This document shows, one piece after another, positions 30,501-45,500 of a DNA stretch of 64,000 nucleotides (position 1 is the first letter of the stretch; every line of letters starts with the position of its first letter). A program made the position numbers and the translations under genes. Origin of the DNA: Trichoplax adhaerens. Lineage: Eukaryota; Placozoa; Uniplacotomia; Trichoplacea; Trichoplacidae. The notes beneath the pieces were generated by a model. It was not told the origin of the DNA. It did not search any database and worked only from the letters and a program-made list of their open reading frames with translations. The DNA lies in the NCBI RefSeq assembly GCF_000150275.1, contig NW_002060945.1:3495172-3559171 (forward strand), read 5' to 3'.

Positions 30501-33500
30501 AAATATATATTGTTGTTATTAAGTCTGAGAATAACGATAACAGCCTACATCGTAATATTGGATAAAAAATAACACAAGTAGTCATACATTTCCTATTAGT
30601 TATTTAATCATTACCGAATGCTTTCTTAACAGATTTTGATGAGTAACAGATTCATCGAATGGTGGTGATATCCCCGCTTTAGTATTTTTATTACTACTGG
30701 ATTTCTTGATTAATGATTTAGCAAACTTATTGGTACTCCTGTAAAGTTATAAGATTGTGATTACGATGATTATTGCACTGATTATTAGCATTAGAACACC
30801 AAGAAAAGTATTACAAAACTTGAGAAAATAAAAAATTAAAGCACCAATGTTATGGTACTTCGAATTTATTAGGGGCGCGTAGATAAAGATCAATGTACTA
30901 TATATAAAGAGTTTATAGGTAATATTATAGAAAAATTTTAGCATAGAGGAAAGAGTACTGATAACTACGAGCTTTTATTTACTCATGTATTTAGAACCTT
31001 ATTAAAAGAAACTAAAAACATCAAAATGGAATTTACAATTAGATAAAAAAAATTGCTAGACTAAAAAACATTAGTCAACGCTTTTCTTATTATAAAGAAT
31101 GGTATCATAATTTTGAAATAGAAAGAATAAATAAAATAATTCAGTTACGTCCTTAAATATAATTTAACTTGATTTAAAAATAAAATAATTTTTTATGTTT
31201 TAGTATAATCATTACCCAAATCGCTAACAGTTAAATTGTAAAAAGTAAATGAAAGTATAAGACCAATGAAGGAAAATCATTTCTCAACTTAGATAATTGT
31301 AATCAATGAGGTTGGATTAAGACAATTGAATTGATTAAGAGCGAAAAATCCTGCCTAGCTTAATTAATTCAGTTAACTTTAATAATAATGTAAATTTATT
31401 TAAAATATCGAACTAATTGGTATCACAACCTATTCTTCATAATTAATAGAACCGGTTGGTACATAGACATATGATGTCTAGCAGAATAGATTAATAGATC
31501 TGAATTGAAATAACAATGCTATCATCGAATTGAATAGATTAAGGGAAAATGATTTGTCTGCGTAATAATAGACTTAGTTAATACACAATAAAAGCATGAA
31601 ATCTACAGCAGGTATTGTTTAGTCTATTCTATTCATTTTGAGATACTTCCAACTCCCTCTTTCATACCATAATTTTTGGATGCCCTTAGTCACGACTCCA
31701 TCGAACTGATTAATTATTGCTATTTCAACAATAGGTATGACAATGTATATTATCGTTTGTCAACTATGCAAGTGCAACAGCTGGACTATCATATTCTCAT
31801 ATCATCCTTTCTTTTTTTCTCTGTTTATGCGAAAATCTAGTAATGTAGCTCTCGTGAAGTGCAAAATAGTATTAATGCAATGTGTATCCGTGTAAAGTAT
31901 TAGATAAAAGATGAAAGTAGTAGGTATGTCTAATGATCACATTCATATCGCTTACACAATTCTTCTATAACCTTTAATGCAAATTCGATTAAATTAGAAT
32001 TAGTTATTTCTAAATGTAACGGAGTACATTAACGCTATTATTTTTGTTAAGCATGATTGCTAATACATTAATAATAACATGGGCACTTTAATAGATTTTA
32101 TATATCTTTTCTGTTTCCTAATTTATACTCGTCGACATACTGGGAAATGATATATCGTCGAATGGAAAGTAAACTTTAGTATAGTATATTTTATTTTAAT
32201 TTATTTTTGTTTTGCCATGATCAACTGCTATAGACTCGACGTGATATCTTAACTACAAAATTTAGAAATTATGTTTTTCTAACTATAGTAATTAATACAT
32301 AAAAGATGACTTGAACACTTTGCATAAATTTTATATTTTAGTTATAGTCATTACTTTTAGTAGCACAAATGTTCATATATTAACATATACGCTCGTACTG
32401 CGTTTCTCTATTCTAGATTATTTCTATGCGTACTCGTAATGCTGTTCATTATAATTATCAATTGAATCACGTTATTACTTAGATGTTCTTAAATAAAAAA
32501 CAATCCTAAAATTTTAAATGTACCAACTGTGCAAAGTTGTTAAACTAATAAAAATAGCAGAAAGAAATGATTCTATCAAGTTAAAATAATACTGCGCCTT
32601 TGTATAATGGCGATTATGAATCTTAACCTTTCCATAACTGATTAATTAACGTACTATAGACATATAGAGCAGGTCTCCATTACTATGCGTCATCATTATT
32701 TTGTTACTAAAGCCATCATTTCCTTAGATATATAATAATATAGTATTCTCAGTTTAATACACCATATTAACAAAGTTGTAAATCATTTCTCATAATAGTA
32801 ATTGATAATCTACATTATTCTTATATCATAATTACAATAATTTCAAGCTTGTTTATCATTTAGAGAATTAACTTACAAACAGTAACATATCCTGATAGTT
32901 TAACTGTAAAAATATAGAATAATATTAATTCTACTTCGTATCATACTTGTATCATTTTACTCATTTTAGTCCACGTACTGTTGATTACCCTATGCAACAG
33001 TACTTATCCGTAAGAGTTCTAAGAATAACATTAGGCTATTCTTTTTCCATATTTACTGGAATACAATACTAATAGACTAAAATGGTCACAAATATGAATT
33101 AGATTTTGTATTTTTATAAATTTGGGATTAGGCCTTAATACATTGTATACAGGCCTAGAAGGATATATACAGTACTGTACCGTAGGTAGGTTACATGATC
33201 CAAAACAGTGAATTTAACTTTCTAGTCTTACGGTAAATGTTTGAAGGGATATATGCGTCAGCTACAATTTATATCCATGTATACTGTATGTTACTGGAGA
33301 AAATGTGCGCTATTTTCTTAACATATTTTAGATAAAAGCCATAAGCTCAGCTTAAAATGATTAATTAACAGAACTGTAGCATTACTTTGATTTGAAAATG
33401 TTAGCAACAAAATATAGTGAAAGATTTAAGACTCACCCCGCATGTAAAAATACGTATGTTAGAATATATAAAGCATTTCAAAGCATTGTGAGAACTAAGA

Positions 33501-36500
33501 TAATACTGAGTAATAGAAAATAATATTATTGAATAAAGACCAAATTAAAATATCGGGAAAACAGCGAGGGTCATACTGCCATATTGTAATATAAGCAACG
33601 ACAGTAGTTGCTAGTATACAGCTGTTATGGTACATAAATAAACCTATGTAAAACGGCAGTTATAGTAAATAACGAGATGGATCTATGAAATGATACACTA
33701 ATAACGTTTTTACTTCCATATGAAAGCTAAAAAATATGTATTTCGTCTTTATGTTTGCAGTTAGTATTGAAGGACAAACTGCGTAGCTATAGAATAGTTG
33801 TTAGTGCGAAGTTTTTCAATCGCAACGTAGAATATTAGCAGATGTATACGTCATAGTATGTATTGATGAAGGTAGACTAGAAGCACTTAAAATGAAATAC
33901 TAAATAGATTTACTAATATATGTGTCTTGGTATAGTGTAAAAGAATAAAATTAGTAGAATTTTCGATAATAGAATTATACGAGTATAGTAATATTAGTTC
34001 AAAGTAGATGGCTGTAACCTGGCTGATAAAATAAAACTATATCAAAAAATTGAGCAGTAAGATCGGAGAAATTCGAATTGGATCGTGACTCATTTTTCAG
34101 GGAATATTTTCGAGAATTTTAACGTTACTATGAAGATAAATTAACTATGAGAGAGAAAAATTGATGAAAGTCAATTAAAGTAAAAAAGAATCAAAAGAAA
34201 GTGGGATCCAGTTATATAGATTCTGTCTTGTAAAAGGTGTAATAAAGCAACACATGAATGAAAATTAGGTAGTGAGTAAAAAGGGAAAACTTTTATATTA
34301 AGAATCAATGATAGGAGAAGAGAAATCAGAAAAGTTAGATATAAGTAGAAAGAGAAAGATTAAATTTGAATCTTTCTCTAGTATTGTTGTAATTTTTCTA
34401 ACCTCAGTATAGCTTTAGTTGAATTTGACCGATTGAATTTGCCTTTACTGGGTTCGGTGTAATAATATTGATTGATTTCAAAGGATGATGATGTTGATTC
34501 TGTATCGACTAATGTCCAAAAAGAAGATCACATTAGAAAACAAGTTCAATTCAAATTGAGCTTCCTAAAAGGTCTCTAATGTATGTTACAAAGTTAACGT
34601 TAAAATAAAATAACCCTTTACTGCTATATTCAGCGGTCATCTACGTCACAATTAAAAGCGCTTACATAATATTAACAGTTGTATGATAATATCAAATTGT
34701 TGAAAAATAAAATGAAACAACTGGATGAACTCCTTTACGTAGGCTATCACTGCGTGACAAAACAATCAACAATCGAGAAGTTTGTTCAACTCAAGACAAA
34801 AAGATGGTTCCAGCAGTCTTGTCTTCCTACCCTAAGGAATAATATTAACGTAAGGCAATCAACTACGTCAAATCCCGTTATCGAACCTTTTTATAGATCA
34901 ATTTTGTTGAACATCAATAGATGAAAACGAAAATTAATCGCAATTTATTTTGAAAGGGAAGAAAAGAAAGAAAAATATTCGCTTAGCCTGATTTGGAATA
35001 TTTGATGAGTTGTTTCATTGATTATCAATGTATATATATATATATACAAAAAGAAATTTTGAATGGGACTGGAGAAATAATCTTGTTCAATGTTATCATC
35101 AGCTATAAATAGATAGTGATCCAAATACAATAGAAGCTATCAAAGTTACTGTCTGTGATGTCATGAAAATATTATCAATATCTATCATCAAGTATTAATA
35201 GGCTAGTAATAGAAAAAAGAATATTAAATCAGCGCGAACGGTCGGCTAATTGAGAAATTAGAATTGTAATCGAAAGGAAAATATTGCACACAAACATTAT
35301 TGATGATTATGAGAAAGCATTACGAATTCTGCTACTGCTGTCATCTAAGTAAATATCGTGAAATGATACAATATGCAAAATTGCAGCCAACAACATGTTC
35401 AGTAGTCAATAGCGATAGAGAAGAATATCCAATCAGCGCTTACTGTATACCTCCTTCACCTTCAAATTAGGATTGTAAGCGAAGGAAAATATCGCACATA
35501 CAATATTTACTCTAACGTCATTACGCATAAATACATGTACATAAATATCATAGAATAATATTCTTAATAAGATAGACAAAATTGTAACTAACAACGTGTG
35601 TACTGTACAGTCATTAATAGCAATAAAGAAGAACGTTAATTAAATCAACGCAAGCCACTCATGAACTGAGAAACTGGAATTGTAATCGAAAGGAAAATAG
35701 CACACGCACAGTATTTATGCTAATGAGAAGGTATTGCAAATTCGGTTGTTGCTGTTATCTAAATAAATATCATGAAATGATGCTCTTAATATGGCATGCA
35801 AAATTGCAGCTAATAAAATGTATCACTCTTCTGCATTCGAGATTTTCTTAATGAAATATAGAGGAATATCAAAACAATACAAACTACTCATTAGCTAAGA
35901 AATTGGATTATACGTATTCTAGAGGAAATTATCACGCGTTCAAAAACTACTCTAATGAGAAGGTATTACAAATTATATACTACTGTCATCTAAATGAATA
36001 TCATGAAACAACTTTGTTAATGCGGCGTGTAAAAATTACGGCTCACGGTATGCAGTTATAGTACAGTAGATAGAAAAGAAATGATAAAGGAGGTGATTCT
36101 CCATTAATTAAGGATGATCTTTAGATTATATTTAATTAAAATACTATATTGGCTTCTTTATAGGAAGTATATACGTAAAAATTTGAATACGATGATATAT
36201 GAATATATGAATAGATACAATACACGTAGATTATATCAGGGGATTGTATTGTGTTGCTGCAATAAACTTGAAATACACAACAAATAATTGACCATAGATG
36301 TAAATTATCTTATTAGTCAGTCATTCAACATGATCGATTTCTGGAAAAAATTTTAATTTATCAATGATTTCAATCAAAGTAAAAGTTTCTTAAATTTTAT
36401 GCTAAAGATTACGAAATATATTAAAATGAGAACGAAAGTATGATTTATAAAGAATGTAATTGTAGCAGTAAGGATATTTATTGGGAAGCACTCCAAATGC

Positions 36501-39500
36501 TGTAAACTATCGTACTTTATTCAATCATGAAGAAAAAGCAATTTGATTGCATAAATGTAGAAATAAAGCGATAGAACAGTTAACCTGCTAGCACGACATG
36601 AAACAGAAAGGGCTTTTGTCCATTCTAATTGTTGAGTAAATCAAAAGATACATTTACTATATATCTCCTTAAGATTTACAATAGAAAGGCTGATTCGTTC
36701 CAGTAATATCATGACTCTGCAGTAGTCACAAAATAATTATCAAGTCACTCATAGGATGAGCTAACAATCCTTATAAGTACTGTATATACGTAATTTACTA
36801 ATACACTACATTATGTCTGTCTTGTTTTACAGCTTATTATGACATATCTTAAAGGGAAATACCAGTATTTCCTAAAATGACAGCTACAATTGGAGTAGAT
36901 TTTGACATTAACTAGGCTTGGAATAGAATGATAGGAATTCTAATGGAATGAAGGTGACTAATAGCAAATACCTATTGAATCAACTTATGGATCTGAATCA
37001 TAATAGTAGGTAATCACGTACATCTCATTGCGTAACATCGTCCGACTACAGCCAATTTCGTAGATGAGTAAGCAGTGACAATTTGATATGTATATATTCC
37101 TTTAAGTATTATAATAGAGGTAGAAGTGTACCTATTTCATTGTAGATCTGGACCTTAACATCATCATATTGCATTGTATTATGAGATGCAATAATCGAAT
37201 AGGTGATATAATAAGATTATGACTAATGGAAACAACGTATACTTGGCAGACACTTTAGTTGCGATGGCAATTTTATCATTTTACCTTTCCGGTCTTTGTT
37301 TAAAGACATTAGTATTTATTATTTGAAAGTTATTGATGGGAGTAGTTAAAAGTAATTAATTACAGAAAATGAGTGCTCTTCCACGATCTTTTAATACCCT
37401 CTGGAACGATATAAGTATCAATACTTTCCCATGTATACGTATATGTTATATAGTGATACATATACCAACTAAAAACCTATATTAAGGTACCTTACCATCT
37501 ATGCATAAGAAAGTACTAGTGAAAGATTTTTTGCAATAGTTCTCCATCCGCAGTATACTGACTGTAACGGTAGAAACAATATTACTATCATTTACTTATT
37601 CTTGAACTACAATAATCTAATCGGTGCCTAATATTGGGCAGCCTACCTTACTGTATATATCACTAAATTCACGATATTTTCTATTAGACGCTAGATAAGC
37701 CTTTTGAACTAATTTGAACCGATTAGTAGTTCGCCTAAATTTCCAGTTGATAGAATTTAGCTTACGATAATGTGATCACAGCGAAAGTTTTATCTTACTG
37801 TTTAAACACTCATAATTACCTTGCCCCAATCTTTGATAAATATAGTAACGGGCCAGTGTATGGCTTATTTAAACACTACCTTATAGTTCGAAGTATTCTA
37901 GGGATAATTATAGTTAATAATAAGATGCGAAATATTATTTTGTAAATTCAGACAGCTTCAGAAGATGTCTAATACCATTTTTTAGAAAACACTATATTAG
38001 ACATTATTCCTAGCAACGTTAAGAATGAGTGTACGTATCCAGGTAAATGACTATGAAATACAGAAACACTAAATTGGGCGAAAATAAACTTCAACAATTG
38101 AAATTTTAGTAAACCGAGCTGCCACGTTAAGCAGTTATTCTGATATTAAGATCAGTCTTGCGTGCGTAGCGCAAGATACCGAAGTCTAACGTTCAGATCG
38201 AAAAGCTATACAATTTTAAAACTGAGATTAAAACTGCAATATTGCTAAACGTAACTTACCGTCCGGGTCCTTAATAAATTCAGGTAAAGTGCTACTTCTT
38301 TTCAGTCCATAAGAACGCGGGATAGAATCATCAGATGAGTGTTGTTGTGAAAATCTTGATTTCGTTGATTTTTTTCTCCATTTCGTTTTTCTCTCTTGCG
38401 GTTCAGCAATACTACCTAAGAGTAATTCTTCTCCACTTGAGTAATCCTAAGCAATAGCAACGATTTAAGTAACAGGGATTATACTCGTTATTGATACATT
38501 GCTAACGTCGTCAATTCCATCTATAACAAAAGGTAACTATTTTAAAACTAACACGCGAAAATACTGACTTTTTCAGATCCAATACCACTTAAGCGAGGAT
38601 AATCGCCATCCGAGTCTTCTGGAGATACACTATATTGAAATATAGTTAAGAAGACGTTATCTTATTTTTATATATCGAAATCTTTGATACAACTATTGTA
38701 TATAAGATTACAACCAGATAACCAAAGACTGTTACTTTAAACTTACAATACTTCTGAGCCACTACCTGGCCTTGATTGTATACTAACATTGCCACCTGTA
38801 ATCATCGTAAATTGAATGTTAATAACGTTATATTTTACTGATGCAAGAAAGTAACACAGTCAATGCCCTCACGTAATTTAGCAATCCCAATATATACTAG
38901 CGGCTTTAAGCGCTTGATCCATTCTTCAGTTACGGATTCGCTATAAGACTAAAATCGCAACAAAACATGATCGAATCTTTATGATTGAGAAAGAATTACA
39001 TTGTAGTATATTCCGTATTTACTGAGTCAGTTTAATTTACTTTGAAAATTAATTTGCTATCTGAAGCCCTTTTCGAAATTATAACAAACTTAAGAGGCTC
39101 GTTTTCTATTCTGCCTACGGATGCAATATCGGCGACCTAATAAGATATCAACCGCAGAAAAATTATTATAGTACTCGAAAAGTATTAAAATTACAGATAC
39201 GCATACATGCGATAATCATCCTTAGTAACTTACCATGATCCTACTCTTAAATATGTAATTTTTAACGTTGCCATCCCCATCCTTTACTTGTTTGCTTAAC
39301 ACTAAAGCTTTCTCAAATAGAAATAGATGACGTTCTTTTTCTTTTCGTCGAATACTCTTTGAATCCATTAATAAGCACTCATCTTGCATAATAACTTTTC
39401 CTAGCCCTTCTATATCGCTATCTACGCCTGTTAAAAGGCCAGCATGCATTGCATCATTCGCCCGCCTAGGAACACTCAACATCACCTCCACACTTGCTTT

Positions 39501-42500
39501 AATTTCCTCTTTCCCACTATCAACACAGTCCATCAGATCTTTCAATAATAATTGATATTTTGTCATTCTTTGAACAGGTTTTATTAAATAAGATGATAGT
39601 GAAACATCACAACAAGAGCGCTGTTGTACATCATCAAAGAAAGTCTGGCCATATTCCATAACCACTGTGTTGGATCTTGATTTATTACGACAATAATCAA
39701 CATACATTTCGAAATGTTCAGCATGCGAAATAAAGCAATTACCAACATTTTCGGGACTATCAATACAGGCAGTAAGTTCATTACAAAATGTGCTTTTATG
39801 AAAATTGTAAATTTCTTCAATATTTCCAAAGATGACCTCATCTCTACCATATAATTCAGCTGGAACGTCGGGCCCATGCATGGCTTCCATGTATATATTA
39901 ATAACTTGTTCTAAATCTTTTACATATGTCTGCTCTGTTGTAATCAACTCGTTAATAACAAATTTCTTTCGTCGTTCAATTCGTTGCTTTTCATCATCTT
40001 CTGATAATTGTCTCTTAAGAGATCCTCGACTTCCAGATCTTTGCAAATCAGAACGAAGGCTAGATAAACTTGCTCTACTAGACATTTTATGGAGATAAGT
40101 ATGTTTATCAGGATATTCCGTTGTTGGTTCACCTTTAGTAATTGCTTCCAGGAGAAACTGATGTTTGCTCATGTTATAATCGCAATCATAATAGTTCGTT
40201 TCCAGCGAATCCATCATAGCTTTAACATTATCCGCATGATTATGTTTATTTTCAATTAATTCTACACCATCCTCGAGCAAATTTTCAATAGTTCGATACA
40301 TTTCTTTTAAACTTGCTTCATTCTCTCGGAATAACTTTAAATGAAGTTTTGCTTCAGATTCTGTTAATTTTTCATAATTTAAATTCATAGGTATATGGAA
40401 AATATTTGATTCATGAAGAGTATTTAAAGTTTTCTTAGCTTCAGTATCAAAAATTATAAATTCTTTACAGTGTTCTAAACTAATCATATGTGATCGCCAT
40501 AAGTTAAGAACATAACCCTCACGACGTCTTAGCTGTTCAATGATCAGACGAGGATGTTCTCTTGACGAACTGGTAACAATATCGTCTTTGGAAGTTTCAT
40601 TTATTGCCTCTTCGTTGGCGTAGGTATCTATAGCTTGAATTAACGATAGCAAGTTGGTAGAATAAACGCGAACAAGGCCGCAGGCAGCAATTATGGTATC
40701 TCTTTCCTTGTTATGTTTAGCGATCAATTCATAAATTGCTTCACTTTTATTAGTAACTCCTGTAAATTCACTAGCAATATCACATGGATCTCGGCCAGAA
40801 GAAAAATCTCTTTCCGCACTAGATAAAACTTGAAATATCTATAATTGGTTTATAGTAAAAAGTTAGCAGCCTTAATTTCCTTCTTTTGAATATATTATAT
40901 ATAATTATCAAAGAGAAAAATAATGTAATTCTATTAGATAAGATGAAATTGAATGTTAACGCAATTAAAGAATACCTCTTCCGAAGCTTCATGGAATTGT
41001 ACTGATGTGGTAAGAAGCTCATCCCGAAGGTTGCATAAACGGTTAAGGCAATCCCAACTTTCCATGATGTTATTGATACAATTGTTACAGGTTTCAAAAT
41101 TATGTAACCCACTCTCGTTTAATTTGGTGCCTTCTTTATATATGTTCTCAACACTTTGACCGATACACTATATCATGTGCCAAAATAAATATTTTAAATC
41201 CATAAGATAGATGGATTGATATATAATATCGCTATGGATACATAGACATAGGAATATTCAACACTGTAACATGAACAAATACAGCAAGTAACTTTTAGCG
41301 TTATGTCATTTACATCAATAGTCTTCTTAAATCCTTCGAATTGTTCTTGCAAAGACTTTGCTTCAATTGGATTTCTTCCAATCTCTGAGAAGTTGATTAG
41401 AGACAACTCCGCGTGACGTATCCATCCAGATAGCTAAAATAAATGTACAAGTTTTACATGTTGATATAGTAATATGAATGTCTAAATATTATCAAAATTA
41501 ATATAAAAGAACGTATAATGTATGATAAGCTAGGGTACCTCATTTCCTTTCTCTATAAACTTGACCAACGTTAAATGTCTTTTCATAAATGCTAATTTTG
41601 TCGAGTTGGTATTAACAAATTGCTGTTGTTTATCAACGCATAGCTGCATAGATGCGTTTAATGCGCTGACATGATCTTGTTCATTTTCATCTGAGGAACT
41701 AGGGATATTTATTTGTAGATCCTGTATCTGCGGAACAATATTGTCACGTAACAGCTGTAATTCCTCCAGTTGCGATGTAAACAACGTATTTTTATCTTCA
41801 TATGCATTTATAAGCATTTCCATTTGTTGGCTACTATCGGGATAGGTTGCATCTAATATTTCGCTTCGTTGTTGATCGCAATCTTGCATAAACTGTAAAA
41901 TATGTGAGTCGATAATTAGTTACAACGAATATGTATGCAGGTACTTATATACGACATTCTATATTCATATTTATGATGCAAATCTGACCTTATCAATGTT
42001 TTCTTTAAGCTCAAAAAAGTCAAGACATAGTTCCAGCTTGCTTAGACGCATTGCCCACAAACCGTCTACTGCGCGTCTTTTCTCTGATAAGCCAGCAATT
42101 ACTTCTTCCACAAGATCAACTGCTTCATTGAGCAGTTCTTCGGATGGCTCTGTTATCGATTTATAATATTAGAGGTTACAAAGTTACAAACTCCGGCTAG
42201 TAACTTATGATTTAAAGATTAAACGTATCAGTGCTTACTATTTTTATTCTTTAGAGCAGCAAAACTTTCGTAATGGTCTTTTAAGCTCCTAATAAGATTG
42301 TCACAGTCTCCTTTTGTTAATCGTTGAGCATTAAGTGCTGCCTTTTGCCTAACTTGGCATCCTTCCAGCATCTCTTTAGCTTCCGCTAGTGAGGAGGCAA
42401 ATGCATCCTGACACAACTTCATTTTAACACCATTTAACCATTTCGTAAACTAAAAATTATAATTATTAATTAGTATATGGCTTTATTGAACCTACATTAA

Positions 42501-45500
42501 TTACGCTTCTAAGATAGTAACAGTGAATACACTGTAATGACCAAACAAACCTCTTTAGTATGGCTATGAAAAACAATAGATAATTCTATCATTTCTCTAC
42601 GCTTGCATACACATTTACGAAAATTTTCCACAGTATCGAATAGCCTTTTTCTTAAATTTTGTACGGCACGCTTGTCGCATTCTGCTGTTTCAGTAAGGTG
42701 TTCGCAAGTCTTTAATAATTTCTCTGCATTATTGTACATAGTCTGCAATCAATAACAAGAATAATGTTAATCTATTTATTAAATAATACGAAATAATCAA
42801 ATACAAAAGGATTGATTGCCAGATTACTACTGTATGGAATCGTATCTGAAATATACGTGCAATATCAATGACGACTTTCACAGACCTCACACATCTTCTC
42901 GAATTCTTCATGTTTTCGTAAAAGCATGTCTGCTTTGCTTAGAGATTTTGCTATACGAAAATTTTTTATTAAATACATTTCCCCATGCAGTTCAATCCAC
43001 TCAATAACCTATGCAAATTATAATTTAGTAATATATTTCCATTCTATGTGATACACAGAAGTTTACAATTACACAATAGGCAATATCATTTAGGTATCAT
43101 CAACGTTTTCGCATATTGCTTAATTTACCCGATCGGAATCTTCATCGATTATACATAGCTGATATTTTTGATCAAGTTTTTTGACGACTGAGGACCATTT
43201 TCGTTCGAATTCTTCTTTTTCTATCTCGACAGTGTGCAACAGACTCAAAACATGATTTGCTGCTTCATTGTAAGTAGGACTAGCTGCGGTCCACATATTA
43301 CTGTTAATGACGATAGTACTAGGTGTATGAAGCAGTTGAGAAAGGTCTTTACCAATCCTTTTAATTTTATTATAAGCTTCTTTAAATTCTTCTTGAATGG
43401 TATTATGCTTTAATTGCAAATCTTGTAAGGTTGATAAACCTTGAGGTATTCTTTCTCTATCATGATGACAAGCTCTTTTAAGTTTGTCCACTAATCTGAT
43501 GAACTACATTCAACGATAGTTATTTCTTTAAACTTTTGAATTGCTTTGAAAAATTTCGAACACAATAACTATCATCCAATGTATACTTACATTTTCGTAC
43601 TCTTTGTGAAATAGAAGCGATTCGCGTACCAAGGCTCCCCTTTCTTCCAGACTGGCAGCGAAATGTTTCCATTCTCTGTCAAGTGTTTCACATTCCTCCA
43701 GAAGATCTTCTTTGGCATATTGCATGTTGGGAAATAATTTGTTACCTTGTTGCAATAGTTTACTAACGTTTACATATACGTTCTGCAATAGATTAGTGAT
43801 TTAAAGTTAGATAGACATCTTTAAATAAATCAATGCATTTCCGACGTGATAGAATTGACTACATTATACCATTGCACTCTCTTGAAATCTATGATAATCT
43901 TCTTTATGCCTCTTAGCAGATTCGATGCTAGTTCCAATGTCAGTGAGTTTCATCAAGAAATTATCTCTATTGCGTTTAATCCATTCCCTGACCTATAGTT
44001 CAAGAGATTAATGATAGAAAAAATACCAATGACGATATCCTCGAAATCATAGATGTAAAATTATCATTTTACTGCTGAAATATTGATGTAACTAGAAAAC
44101 CATAACAAATATTGCAGATCAGCAGCCTAAAAACTTCACACTAACTTTACCGTTTTATACAATAACTTACTTTTCCACTTTCTTTGACAAAAAGGCATAA
44201 CTGGTAATGTTGATCCAGGTTTAATTTTTGTTTTTGCCATTGGTCACGCAATTGTTGACGTTTTGTATGCATAATATTTATTAGTGTTTGGATTCGGCTT
44301 GCACTGGCAGTAAAGTCTTCTAAGGAAGTTCGAATAGGTCGTTCTCTTCAAATATTGTAAAAGTAGCACATTTTAGTAATCTTGCTAAATTACAATAAAC
44401 AATAGCAAAACATCTATATCTGTGTCGTTGAAGTTATAAAAGCGTAAAATTTATTTTTAATATTCAAATCTGTTGAAAGTAATCATAGCAATAGAAATTA
44501 TAGGCACTACACAGGTACCCTTGAATCAAATCTAGAATAGTTTGTCCGTTTTCTTCAAATTCATTAATGGGAAGATTGTGCATTAGTTGCTTTATTTTCA
44601 GATGATCTTTTTTCCTTTCTTTAATTGCCTCTAGTTCTTTTGGTAAATTAAGGTTGCCGACGGAATCGGATATTTTATCCATTTGATGAATAACACCTAA
44701 TGATTTTCTTGAAAATTCTTCCAACATCTACAATATTACATATGAGATGTTTTAAAACGAATAAATCATTTAACTATTTATGCTAGTATAATTTTATCGT
44801 ACATTTGCTTTTTATTAAAAAGTAACATTCATTAACTATGTACAAGTATTATATTAGCTTACTAGGCGCAATTCTATCCATTCTTCGTGACAGTATGGTA
44901 ATATTCCTTGCAATTCTTCCGTTAAGTCAGTAATATCAATTTGCTTGACTAAATTGGATATAGAAACCACCTGCATCTATAATATGTGATAAGAACAAAC
45001 ACATTTGAACTTATTATGTCGAATAATACATATATATTGTAGCGTGACAGACATTTTAAGTATTAAACTTCTACATGATTGGATTATATAATCACGATAG
45101 ACGTGTACATGTATTTGTACGCGTATAAATAGCGAATTAGAACATGGGAAAATATCCATTAGTAACTATTGGTATCCGAATCGGTTAAAAATGATCAAAA
45201 AGCGGAAATTTCAAAGTCAATAATAAATTACATTTAATTCGGTCTTCATTTGTGTAATCATTGCTTTGCCACGTTTCCAAAAGGAATCGGATTTTATAAC
45301 AAATACTTTAGCGATAGTATCTAAGAAAGCTTCTTCCAGTATATTCAGTAGCGGCTTTAAGCCTCTCCAATCGACAGATCTTCCATCAACAATGACAGTC
45401 AGGCCTTTGACTTTTACTTCTTGACTAGATGTTGTAATAGTTAGTGTTAAAGTAGCTTGATACCGTGATAGATAAATTAAAATGATTTATAGTAATCATT

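Larger units (their letters stand above)
30739..38259. other. TRIO: TRIO large central intron(s) with an unplaced exon
   Basis: 7.5 kb between the linker exon 22 and exon 23. The flanking exons are phase 1 and phase 2, so some coding exon must be missing here. I scanned for an SH3-like exon (which other Trio proteins have at this point) and did not find one. Apart from the repeat array at 35210-36060 and a 81-codon plus-strand frame at 34679-34924, the interval is featureless AT-rich sequence. Confidence 0.55.

Noticed and set aside
39584-40132. Open frames in alternative frames and antisense over the TRIO DH1 exon (39584-39877, 39832-40098, 39944-40132)
   Set aside because: They lie inside a long, clearly coding exon in another frame, with no domain of their own; shadows of the DH1 coding sequence.
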